Positions 1-5,863 of a stretch of 7,461 nt of DNA are shown here, one piece after another (positions within the stretch are counted from its first letter, which is position 1; each line of letters opens with the position of its first letter). Below the pieces are notes generated by a model. It did not search any database. It was not told where the DNA came from and saw only the letters and a list, made by a program, of their open reading frames with translations. The position numbers and the translations under genes were made by a program. The stretch comes from Sulfurimonas sp. (lineage in GTDB: Bacteria; Campylobacterota; Campylobacteria; Campylobacterales; Sulfurimonadaceae): assembly GCA_002733155.1 (NCBI GenBank), contig NVUO01000024.1, forward strand, positions 19,722 through 27,182. The letters run 5' to 3'.

Positions 1-1178
1 ATCTCTTTATGAGTAAATCCAAACTCTAGGGCACTTTTAATAATCTGATAACTATGTTTATCTTGTATATAAAAATCTATACTAGAGCCACTTATATAAA
101 GTTTAGATGCTATAGCTAAATCTTTACGATATTTTTTATCTATATTCAAATCTACATGAATAAGATCAAAAATATTCTTTGAGAGTTTATTTAGCATATT
201 AGAAAAATTTGTATCATCTATAAAGGTATCTAAAATATAGCGTACAGAAGTATTATAATTATGTGGCAACTTATCTTTAGAGTTTCTTAGTAAATCACTC
301 AGGTATACACCCTCCCTTACTCCTACTCCACTTGTAATAACATTTGTAAGTTTCAGTTTTTTTGTAATCCTACTTAGGATTAGTGCTCCAGGTTTTATAA
401 TGTCAAATCTATTTTTTTTGATATATAAATCTTTTAGATTTCCTTCATCTGCATCTAAAATTTTTGATAAATATTTATCAAAAATTTTAGCTTTACATTC
501 AAAGCCATGTACCTTTCTAAGTGGATAACATGTGTCTTTCATAATAGCTATCGAGATAGCTCTAAATGTTCCACCAATGCCTACTATAGATGATATATTT
601 AGACCATCTAGTACTTCAAGTTTTTTATCTATATATACAATAGCCTTATTTATATCTTTTTTATCAAAAAAAAGCTCTTTTAGTCTAACTGTACCTAATT
701 TTAATGAGATAGTATTCGAAATATTTTGATTGTTTATAATTGATAATTCAGTAGATCCACCACCAATATCTATACTTAAAGCATTTTTTTGGGCTGGTAA
801 AAGATTTGCACATGAAAGGGCTCCTAGATAAGCTTCTCTTTCTCCGGTAATTACTTTTATATTTAGTTTTATATTTAGTTTAACTTTATCTATAAACTCT
901 TTTTTATTTGGTGCGTCACGTAAAGCGGAAGTAGCTACACAAAGAGTTTTTCTAACCTTAAATGATTCTATAATAGTTACAAAATCACGTAAAGCATCAA
1001 AGGCTCTTTTCATCGCTTTTGCTTGTAAGTTACCATTATTCTGATATGCGTATTCAGATATTCTTACTTTTGTTTTTGTCTCATATAAAAGATGAAAAGC
1101 AAAACGAGATGTTTTTTCATATATAACCATTCTAACAGAGTTAGATCCTATATCTATAACTGCTACTCGTTTTGCCAT
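1..1178 (-). CDS. ppx: Ppx/GppA family exopolyphosphatase / pppGpp phosphohydrolase (3' end outside window)
   Basis: Enzyme of the actin-like ASKHA fold that hydrolyses polyphosphate ends and/or pppGpp; cytoplasmic, linked to the stringent response. I translated 392 codons by hand from ATG 1178; the frame is open to the left edge, so the C-terminus is missing. Family signatures appear in order: phosphate-binding loop DIGSNSVRM (residues 9-17), VATSALRDAPN (81-91), TGEREA (111-116), DIGGGSTEL (137-145), GIGGT (200-204) and SGVGVREG (283-290). The start of the C-terminal HD-like helical domain follows (about 305 onward, ending GFTHKE). Where many relatives carry an LHDIG-type HD motif, this protein reads LYISG (360-364), so the metal site of that domain may be degenerate. 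A Shine-Dalgarno AAGGA overlaps the stop of the ferredoxin gene 8 nt upstream, so the two are almost certainly co-transcribed. Whether Ppx or GppA activity dominates cannot be told from sequence. Confidence 0.93.
   Translation of the reverse strand, partial: MAKRVAVIDIGSNSVRMVIYEKTSRFAFHLLYETKTKVRISEYAYQNNGNLQAKAMKRAFDALRDFVTIIESFKVRKTLCVATSALRDAPNKKEFIDKVKLNIKLNIKVITGEREAYLGALSCANLLPAQKNALSIDIGGGSTELSIINNQNISNTISLKLGTVRLKELFFDKKDINKAIVYIDKKLEVLDGLNISSIVGIGGTFRAISIAIMKDTCYPLRKVHGFECKAKIFDKYLSKILDADEGNLKDLYIKKNRFDIIKPGALILSRITKKLKLTNVITSGVGVREGVYLSDLLRNSKDKLPHNYNTSVRYILDTFIDDTNFSNMLNKLSKNIFDLIHVDLNIDKKYRKDLAIASKLYISGSSIDFYIQDKHSYQIIKSALEFGFTHKE
855..878. repeat. Two perfect 12-bp tandem units inside ppx
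   Basis: TTTTATATTTAG occurs twice head to tail (855-866 and 867-878). Read on the minus strand it encodes LNIK-LNIK at residues 101-108 of the Ppx/GppA protein. The unit is a multiple of three, so the frame is kept. It lies in the linker between the VATSALRDAPN and TGEREA motifs. Probably a small slippage duplication, or coincidence in AT-rich coding sequence. Confidence 0.6.
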
Positions 1179-1186
1179 TATTATCC

Positions 1187-1438
1187 TTATTCTAGCTCTT
1201 CTAGATTTTTATATTTAAATTGAAGTTCAGCAATAGATTCAACATTATCCTTATCTGGTACTATACAATCAACTGGACAAACCGAGATACATGCTGGTTC
1301 ATCATATATACCTACACATTCTGTACATCTATCTGGATCTATATAGTATATAGGATCACCTTCTTCAATTGCTGTTGTTGGACACTCTTCGCGACAAGCA
1401 TCACATGCTATACATTCATTATTTATTATTAATGCCAT
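1187..1438 (-). CDS. fdxB: 2[4Fe-4S] ferredoxin (Allochromatium/YfhL type)
   Basis: Small 83-aa cytoplasmic electron carrier with two [4Fe-4S] clusters. The first cluster motif is C9-x2-C12-x2-C15-x3-C19-P. The second is C38-x2-C41-x8-C50-x3-C54-P, with the eight-residue insertion typical of the Allochromatium-type ferredoxins, plus an extra C58 shortly after. The acidic C-terminal tail (ending NLEELE) is usual for the family. The start ATG at 1438 has AAGG 7 nt upstream. The gene is followed after 8 nt by ppx. From memory the same ferredoxin-phosphatase pair exists in H. pylori (HP0277 fdxA, HP0278) and C. jejuni (Cj0354c fdxB, Cj0353c), so the symbol is by synteny and could equally be fdxA. 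The redox partner cannot be named from sequence; in Campylobacterota such ferredoxins are thought to serve pyruvate or 2-oxoglutarate:acceptor oxidoreductases. Confidence 0.93.
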   Translation of the reverse strand: MALIINNECIACDACREECPTTAIEEGDPIYYIDPDRCTECVGIYDEPACISVCPVDCIVPDKDNVESIAELQFKYKNLEELE

Positions 1439-1482
1439 TTGTTAACCTTATACTTTATAGTTCTTAATTTATATATAAAATT

Positions 1483-1513
1483 ATTATATATTTATGTGCC
1501 CGATTTATATCAA
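1483..1513 (-). promoter_or_regulatory. Candidate sigma-70 promoter for ferredoxin-ppx
   Basis: On the minus strand, TTGATA (1513-1508) could serve as -35. It is followed 17 nt later by TATATA (1490-1485), or 19 nt later by TATAAT (1488-1483), as -10. Initiation near 1476 would give a leader of roughly 38 nt before the ferredoxin ATG at 1438. The 109-nt gap between the kinase stop and the ferredoxin is otherwise plain AT-rich sequence without a convincing terminator hairpin. AT richness makes chance -10 matches common. Confidence 0.45.
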
Positions 1514-1547
1514 ATTATTGCTTTATTATTTTTTAAATTATAAAGTT

Positions 1548-2849
1548 TTATGTATTTTTAGGCAGTAAACAAGATAACTTAGAGTTTAGATGTAAAGAAG
1601 CTACAGTTCCATCGATTCCATCTGTCCTATTTTTGATTGTTATTTTTGCACCTAATGCATCAGCTGCACTTTTAGCTAAAAATAGTCCAAGACCAACACC
1701 TGATTTATTTCCTTGTCTTTTAAATGGTGCAAATAAATCTATACTTTCATCAATTCCACAGCCCTCGTCGATTACTTGGATGAGTAAACCATGGTCATCC
1801 TGTGAGCTTATAAGATTTACAATTCCTTCTTTTGGTGTAAATTTTAGTGCATTTTGTAAAAAGTTTTGCACAATTTGACTTAATAATCCAATTTGAATAA
1901 TTGCCATAAATCCATCTGGGTTAAAGTTCATAATTAATTCTTTATCTTCATTTGAAGCTAGAAGTTTAAAATCATCAGCTTTTTGTTTTAGTATTGAAAT
2001 TATGTCTACCTCTTGTGTTTTATCTAGCTGTGCACCCTCTTGTCTACCAATGTTTAAAATATTAGATACTATAACATTCATTTCATCTACTGTTTTATTT
2101 GTAGTTTTTAATGCATATATATATTCATCACTTGAACGTTTTTTTATTAATGTTACTTGGTTTTTTAACTTTATAATAGCTAAAGGAGTTTTAAGTTCAT
2201 GAGCAGTACCAATAAATAGTTCTTTTTGATATTTTACAAAATTTTGTATCCTAGCTATTAGATGATTTATAGTCCTACCAAGTGGTTCAAACTCTTCTGG
2301 TAGTTCCTCTATTTTAATTGGATGCATTAAATGTTCATTCATATCTGATAGTTTTGTACTTAATGTTTTTACAGGTGATACCAACATTTTTGACAAACCA
2401 ATTGCATATACTATAACAAGTAAAAAACCAGCTATATTTATTATAAAGATATAGTGTAAAATTTTATCAAGTAAAATTTTAGTAGCTGTAATGTCTTTTG
2501 TTATTTTAAGGTAGCTATAATCATTAAAGTTAAATGGATAAATTAATGTTAATTGCGTATTATGATTTTTTGTAGTCTCATACATATTCATACCAATATG
2601 AGATTGATTTAAATATATAACTTCTACATCTAGTCCTAGATATTTTTCAGGTGCTGAAATATCTGCATCAAACATAGATTCGTCATTAGCTATATTTTTA
2701 GCATAATCTAATAATGATTTTTGTTTTTCTTCTAAAATAGAGTTTTCTATATAAAAATATAATAATGATGAGAAAATAAAAATAAGTGAAGCTGATGCAA
2801 AGATTAGTTGGATAAGAAAACTTCTTCTTATACTTCTTCTTGAAAACAT
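1548..2849 (-). CDS. Membrane sensor histidine kinase (HisKA-HATPase), probable partner of the adjacent CosR-like regulator
   Basis: 433-aa inner-membrane sensor kinase. Order of parts: basic N-terminus, TM1 about residues 11-33, a short periplasmic sensor region about 35-130 with no recognisable fold, TM2 about 131-152, a HAMP-like linker about 152-205 (P159 in LVSPVKTLS), the dimerisation/phosphorylation helix with H-box TAHELKTPL (phospho-accepting H217), then the ATPase domain. The ATPase domain has an N-box with N329 and N333 (QNFLQNALKF), a G1 box DEGCGI (361-366) and a G2 box GVGLGLFLA (384-392). All catalytic elements are present, so it should be active. Start ATG 2849 has AAGG 7 nt upstream. 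It lies directly downstream of the response regulator on the same strand, with a 181-nt gap holding a candidate promoter and hairpins. Pairing with that regulator is inferred from adjacency only. The ligand is unknown. Confidence 0.95.
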   Translation of the reverse strand: MFSRRSIRRSFLIQLIFASASLIFIFSSLLYFYIENSILEEKQKSLLDYAKNIANDESMFDADISAPEKYLGLDVEVIYLNQSHIGMNMYETTKNHNTQLTLIYPFNFNDYSYLKITKDITATKILLDKILHYIFIINIAGFLLVIVYAIGLSKMLVSPVKTLSTKLSDMNEHLMHPIKIEELPEEFEPLGRTINHLIARIQNFVKYQKELFIGTAHELKTPLAIIKLKNQVTLIKKRSSDEYIYALKTTNKTVDEMNVIVSNILNIGRQEGAQLDKTQEVDIISILKQKADDFKLLASNEDKELIMNFNPDGFMAIIQIGLLSQIVQNFLQNALKFTPKEGIVNLISSQDDHGLLIQVIDEGCGIDESIDLFAPFKRQGNKSGVGLGLFLAKSAADALGAKITIKNRTDGIDGTVASLHLNSKLSCLLPKNT

Positions 2850-2883
2850 ATAAAAACCTTAAATATAAATTTATTAAAGATTT

Positions 2884-2889
2884 ATTATA
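2884..2889 (-). promoter_or_regulatory. Candidate -10 element for the histidine kinase gene
   Basis: A perfect TATAAT reads on the minus strand, preceded by T-rich sequence (TTTTGTATTAAATTAGC), as is common for Campylobacterota sigma-70 promoters that lack a strong -35. Initiation near 2877 would give a leader of about 28 nt before ATG 2849. A weak inverted repeat TTTGAT/ATCAAA (2909-2914 and 2923-2928, 8-nt spacer) lies just upstream. This suggests the kinase can be expressed apart from cosR. Confidence 0.45.
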
Positions 2890-2945
2890 GCTAATTTAAT
2901 ACAAAATATTTGATGTTTGTGTATCAAAGAATAGTGGTGAGAATT

Positions 2946-3024
2946 CTGAGCTTTAAAAAAGCTCAAGCTTTAGTGGACACAGCGTCCCAAGTGGAGCAAA
3001 AGGAATATATTTCCTTTTGCGGGA
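2946..3024. repeat. Hairpin cluster between cosR and the kinase; possible REP-like intergenic element
   Basis: Three potential stem-loops stand in a row: TGAGCTTT/AAAGCTCA (2947-2954 with 2958-2965), GGAC/GTCC (2975-2978 with 2984-2987) and a perfect 10-bp stem GCAAAAGGAA/TTCCTTTTGC (2996-3005 with 3011-3020, 5-nt loop TATAT). The last can be extended by TCCC (2985-2988) pairing with GGGA (3021-3024) across a one-sided bulge. AGTGGA occurs twice (2972-2977 and 2990-2995). The block is visibly richer in G and C than the surrounding spacers and codes for nothing evident. The 10-bp stem begins 10 nt after the cosR stop. Neither strand has a T-run after any stem, so classical intrinsic termination is unlikely. 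It could be mRNA 3'-end structure for cosR or a dispersed palindromic repeat; only a genome-wide search can tell. Confidence 0.6.
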
Positions 3025-3030
3025 ATTAAA

Positions 3031-3705
3031 CTAATTTATTTCTTTTGGAAAACAAAAACGGTAACCACGACGACGAACAGTTTCAATCGTAGTAATTCCC
3101 AATGGTTTATCCATTTTTTGACGAATTTGGTTAATAGCTACTTCAATAACATTTGGAGTAACTAACTCTGGTTCTTCCCAGATTGCATCTAAAAGTTGTT
3201 CTTTAGATACGATTTGATCACGGTGACGTGCAAGGTGAGTTAAAACTTCAAAAGGTTTACCTTTTAGTTCAATCTCTTGCTCTTTATAGATGATTTTCTC
3301 TTCTTCTGGATTAATATTTAAGTCTTCAATATCTATAACATTTGATCCACCAAATCTTAAACGAGCTTCAATACGAGCTAATAATACGTCAAAATCAAAT
3401 GGTTTTCTAATATAGTCATCAGCACCAGCTCTTAGAGCTTCGATTTCACTTTCATTATCATCTCTAGCTGATACAACAACTACTACAGTTTTTGGAGTAT
3501 TTGATTTGATGTCACCAATAATATCAATCGAGTTTCCATCTGGAAGCATCCAATCCATTAATACTAAGTCGTAGTTACGGATATCTAAATAGTACTCTCC
3601 ATCTTTAAGAGTTTCAACTACATCACTTTGATAACCAAACTCTTTAAGTCCCTCAGCTAACATTTTATTTAATGTAACTTCATCTTCAATGATTAATATA
3701 CGCAT
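3031..3705 (-). CDS. cosR: CosR/HsrA-family OmpR-type response regulator with intact phospho-acceptor site
   Basis: 224-aa DNA-binding regulator. From memory, residues from about 115 to the end closely follow the winged-helix domain of H. pylori HsrA (HP1043) and C. jejuni CosR, for example GKPFEVLTHLARHRDQIVSK and NVIEVAINQIRQKMDKPLGI. These are essential regulators of oxidative stress and central metabolism. Unlike those family members, the N-terminal receiver keeps a canonical site: acidic pair E7/D8, acceptor D51 in LVLMDWMLPDG, S79 in VVSAR and K101 in YIRKPF. I chose the ATG at 3705 (MRILIIEDE) rather than the in-frame ATG at 3747. The downstream start gives the usual receiver N-terminus and family length, and it has AGGA 8 nt upstream. 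The longer version would add 14 residues and overrun the candidate promoter. The gene appears to use more C-ending codons than its neighbours, consistent with high expression. The kinase gene follows on the same strand. Confidence 0.95.
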   Translation of the reverse strand: MRILIIEDEVTLNKMLAEGLKEFGYQSDVVETLKDGEYYLDIRNYDLVLMDWMLPDGNSIDIIGDIKSNTPKTVVVVVSARDDNESEIEALRAGADDYIRKPFDFDVLLARIEARLRFGGSNVIDIEDLNINPEEEKIIYKEQEIELKGKPFEVLTHLARHRDQIVSKEQLLDAIWEEPELVTPNVIEVAINQIRQKMDKPLGITTIETVRRRGYRFCFPKEIN

Positions 3706-3742
3706 TAATTTTTTCCTATAAGTGAATATTTGGCGAAATGAT

Positions 3743-3748
3743 ATCATA
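3743..3748 (-). promoter_or_regulatory. Candidate -10 element for cosR
   Basis: TATGAT on the minus strand, about 37 nt upstream of the chosen ATG at 3705, would place initiation near 3736. There is no good -35 match. The expected -35 zone falls inside the 3761-3788 palindrome, which would fit a promoter controlled by a bound protein rather than by a strong -35. Confidence 0.4.
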
Positions 3749-3760
3749 AATTTAGGTTAC

Positions 3761-3788
3761 TTTAAAGAAAATTTCAATTTTCTTTAAA
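3761..3788. promoter_or_regulatory. Perfect 13-bp inverted repeat upstream of cosR, probable operator
   Basis: TTTAAAGAAAATT (3761-3773), a 2-nt spacer TC, then its exact reverse complement AATTTTCTTTAAA (3776-3788). It lies in the folB-cosR gap, centred near 3774.5. That is about -38 relative to the proposed cosR start of transcription, so it overlaps the -35 zone. The 2-nt spacer disfavours a stable RNA hairpin and neither side has a T-run, so a DNA operator is more likely than a terminator for folB. HsrA/CosR proteins are known to bind their own promoters at AT-rich TTTAA-containing sites, which makes autoregulation the natural hypothesis. Confidence 0.6.
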
Positions 3789-3805
3789 AAATCTTTAACT
3801 TATAA

Positions 3806-4135
3806 TTAAGATTTAAGAATGTAATGATTACTCACGCTTACCTTACAGTCGGGAAGAATCGATGGTTTTGTTATTTTTATCTTAATATTTTTTATGTATT
3901 TGAATTCTTTCGTTAAGATTAAATTTAAATTTTCCAAAGCATCTTCGATAAGTTTAAACTTATTGTTTATAATTGTATTTTTTACAATATCTACAATATC
4001 AACATAATTAATAAATGAATTATTGTATTCATATTCTAAGAGTAAATTTATAATTACATCTTGTTCTTTAATACGTTCAAAGTCTAAAAGCCCAATTATA
4101 CATTGAAATTTTAAATCCTCTATATGGATAATCAT
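3806..4135 (-). CDS. folB: Dihydroneopterin aldolase-like protein (folate synthesis)
   Basis: 109-aa cytoplasmic enzyme of the FolB/FolX tunnelling fold. It converts 7,8-dihydroneopterin to 6-hydroxymethyl-dihydropterin and glycolaldehyde. Family landmarks are present in order: IGLLDFERIKEQ (14-25, matching the IGVYDWE region, with E20), Y44 in NYVDIVDIV, LIEDALENL with E64 (62-70), and the catalytic-lysine region KITKPSILP with K90 (87-95). The protein is slightly shorter than the roughly 120 residues usual for FolB, lacking only a C-terminal tail. Its ATG overlaps the plsY stop in an ATGA arrangement, so translation is probably coupled to plsY. Epimerase activity (FolX-like) instead of or besides the aldolase reaction cannot be excluded. 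The AT-rich codons give many Asn, Ile and Lys residues. Confidence 0.87.
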   Translation of the reverse strand: MIIHIEDLKFQCIIGLLDFERIKEQDVIINLLLEYEYNNSFINYVDIVDIVKNTIINNKFKLIEDALENLNLILTKEFKYIKNIKIKITKPSILPDCKVSVSNHYILKS

Positions 4136-4746
4136 ACTATTCTTTTTTCTTCACCCCTAAATAGGCGTATAATATTTGGAATATGTTTATAAAAAAGTAT
4201 AAAAGCAATTATTATTACTGGTGCATGAGCTAAGTTTGGATGTATATAAAAACTTGATATTACTAAAGCAAGTAATGCGCTTAGTGAAGATAAAGAAGAT
4301 ATTTTAATTACTTTTGCAGCTAATACCCAAACTACAAGTGCTATACCTGTTTCATATGGAAGCATAAACATCATAACACCCATACCAGTAGCTACACCTT
4401 TTCCACCCTCAAAGTTAAGATATGGTGAAAAACAATGTCCAACTACAGCTAAAACAGCTATGCCCCATAAGGTAGGCTCACTTAGTCCATAAAAATAGCC
4501 AGCACTTAAAACCAATACACCTTTTAATGCATCTAAGACTAAGGTTGAAGCTCCGAGTTTTTTTGCTAAAGATGGGTTAGTCTCTTTTACTACACGTAAT
4601 ACATTTGTAGCACCAATACTACCACTACCACTAGCTTTAACATCAACACCAGCGAACTTACGTGCAAGTAAAAGACCAAAGGGGATGCCACCAACTAAAT
4701 AAGCTGCTAAAAAAAACTGAACATTTGTGTTAAATAAAAAATCCAT
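4132..4746 (-). CDS. plsY: Acyl-phosphate:glycerol-3-phosphate acyltransferase PlsY
   Basis: 204-aa polytopic inner-membrane enzyme. It transfers the acyl group from acyl-phosphate (made by PlsX) to glycerol-3-phosphate, giving lysophosphatidic acid, the first step of phospholipid synthesis. Three PlsY signatures are visible: SGSGSIGATNVLR (39-51), GHCFSPYLNFEGGKGVATG (103-121, the glycine-rich phosphate loop) and HIPNIIRLFRGEE (188-200). About five hydrophobic segments alternate with these motifs, including residues 9-28, 66-86, 93-110, 126-148 and 150-186, the last of which holds two. Length matches the family. The start ATG at 4746 has AAGG about 6 nt upstream. It is the first gene of the minus-strand block, diverges from nadA, and ends in a 4-nt overlap with folB. 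Confidence 0.97.
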   Translation of the reverse strand: MDFLFNTNVQFFLAAYLVGGIPFGLLLARKFAGVDVKASGSGSIGATNVLRVVKETNPSLAKKLGASTLVLDALKGVLVLSAGYFYGLSEPTLWGIAVLAVVGHCFSPYLNFEGGKGVATGMGVMMFMLPYETGIALVVWVLAAKVIKISSLSSLSALLALVISSFYIHPNLAHAPVIIIAFILFYKHIPNIIRLFRGEEKRIV

Positions 4747-4772
4747 TAATTACCTTGTTTAAAATTAGTGAC

Positions 4773-4778
4773 ATTCTA
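4773..4778 (-). promoter_or_regulatory. Weak candidate -10 element for plsY-folB
   Basis: TAGAAT on the minus strand, about 27 nt upstream of the plsY ATG, in the divergent gap between plsY and nadA. No convincing -35 is seen. It is the best match close to the gene, but AT-rich alternatives such as the TTATTATTATTAA tract further upstream cannot be excluded. Confidence 0.3.
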
Positions 4779-4831
4779 GCTGTTTAATAATAATAAATTG
4801 ATAAAATAGAAAAGCTGATTATATTTTTTGA

Positions 4832-4837
4832 TATAAT
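4832..4837 (+). promoter_or_regulatory. Candidate -10 element for nadA-nadC
   Basis: A perfect TATAAT preceded by the T-rich ATATTTTTTGA, the usual look of a Campylobacterota sigma-70 promoter with a poor -35. Initiation near 4844 would give a leader of about 20 nt before the GTG start at 4865. No NrtR- or NadR-type palindrome was recognised in the 118-bp divergent region. Confidence 0.55.
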
Positions 4838-4864
4838 GAGGTCAATAAATAATAGGATATTTTT

Positions 4865-5863
4865 GTGCAACTAAATAATGAAGAATTAAAAAATAAAATA
4901 AATGAATACAAAAAGAAGTTAAGTGTAACAGTTGTTGCTCATTTTTATCAACGTGATGAAGTTTTTGAAATGGGTGATATTACTGGTGATTCTTTAGAGT
5001 TAGCTATAAGGACTAAGGCTAATAAATCAGAATTTATAGTATTTTGTGGAGTTGGTTTTATGGGGCAAAGTGTAAAAGTTTTAAGTCCAAATAAACGTGT
5101 AATAATGCCAAAAGTAGCTTGTTGTGCTATGGCTACCATGATAGATGGTAAACAGTTTGATGTGTCAGTAAAAACTTTAAACGAATCTGGTATATCTAAT
5201 GAAAATATTTTACCAATTACTTATATCAATTCAGATGTAGAAGTAAAAGCAAAAGTTGGTGAGATGGGTGGAATGGTTTGTACAAGCTCAAATGCCAAAA
5301 AAATCATTACAACAGCATTAGACGAGGGTAAAAAGATTTTATTTGTACCTGATCGTTGTTTAGGCCAAAATATAGCTAATCAAATGGGTTTAAAGTCTTG
5401 TGTAATTGGAGATGGAACTAACCCAGCAGATTCAGATATTATATGTTTTAATGGTTTTTGTTCAGTCCACCAGCTTTTTACTATAGATGATATTAACTTT
5501 TACCGTAAAAAATTCCCAGGTATTTTAATAGCTGTACACCCTGAATGTGATCCAACTATTTGTGATGCATCTGACTTTGTTGGTTCTACTTCTCAATTGA
5601 TTAAATATATAGCTGATTTGCCTGAAGATCAAAAAGTGGCAGTAGGAACTGAGTTTAATATGGTTAATCGTCTGCGTTCTAAAAATACTTATGTATTATC
5701 ATCTACTAAACCAGAATGTCCAACTATGAATGAGACTACACTTCAAGATTTATATGATATTTTAAAGTCAATAGATGAGGGTGAGCCACTAAATGAGATT
5801 TTTGTTGATGAGAATACACAAAAATGGGCAAAAATAGCACTCGATAGAATGCTTGCTTTATGA
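4865..5863 (+). CDS. nadA: Quinolinate synthase NadA ([4Fe-4S])
   Basis: 332-aa cytoplasmic iron-sulfur enzyme. It condenses iminoaspartate with dihydroxyacetone phosphate to quinolinate in de novo NAD synthesis. Three cluster cysteines fit the family: C87 (in VACCAMA, with C86 beside it), C199 (in NGFCSVH) and C285 (in PECPTMNETTL). Other signatures are AHFYQRDEV (25-33), GDSLELA (41-47), VCTSSNA (138-144), PDRCLGQN (162-169), HPECD (225-229) and GTEFNMVNRL (261-270). The start codon is GTG at 4865, with AGGA 7 nt upstream; no in-frame ATG nearby would keep the N-terminal helix. The gene overlaps nadC in an ATGA arrangement, so the two consecutive enzymes are translationally coupled. No nadB (L-aspartate oxidase) lies in the window, so iminoaspartate must be supplied by a gene elsewhere. 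Confidence 0.98.
   Translation: MQLNNEELKNKINEYKKKLSVTVVAHFYQRDEVFEMGDITGDSLELAIRTKANKSEFIVFCGVGFMGQSVKVLSPNKRVIMPKVACCAMATMIDGKQFDVSVKTLNESGISNENILPITYINSDVEVKAKVGEMGGMVCTSSNAKKIITTALDEGKKILFVPDRCLGQNIANQMGLKSCVIGDGTNPADSDIICFNGFCSVHQLFTIDDINFYRKKFPGILIAVHPECDPTICDASDFVGSTSQLIKYIADLPEDQKVAVGTEFNMVNRLRSKNTYVLSSTKPECPTMNETTLQDLYDILKSIDEGEPLNEIFVDENTQKWAKIALDRMLAL

Noticed and set aside
532..729. Plus-strand 65-codon frame inside ppx
   Set aside because: It lies wholly opposite conserved Ppx/GppA coding sequence, including the GIGGT motif region.
855..878. The 12-bp tandem repeat in ppx as a phase-variation tract
   Set aside because: The unit is a multiple of three, so changes in copy number would not switch the frame, and only two units exist.
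1220..1432. Plus-strand 70-codon frame opposite the ferredoxin
   Set aside because: It is the antisense of cysteine-rich ferredoxin codons, giving a Trp/Tyr/Thr-rich string with no gene-like features.
3706..3747. An upstream in-frame ATG at 3747 that would lengthen the CosR-like regulator by 14 residues
   Set aside because: The added residues precede the normal receiver start MRILIIEDE, the ATG at 3705 has its own well-spaced AGGA, and the longer form would begin inside the candidate -10 element.
3761..3788. The palindrome as a rho-independent terminator of folB
   Set aside because: The 2-nt centre gives a strained loop, the stem is almost all A-T, and neither strand has a following T-run. 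An operator fits better.
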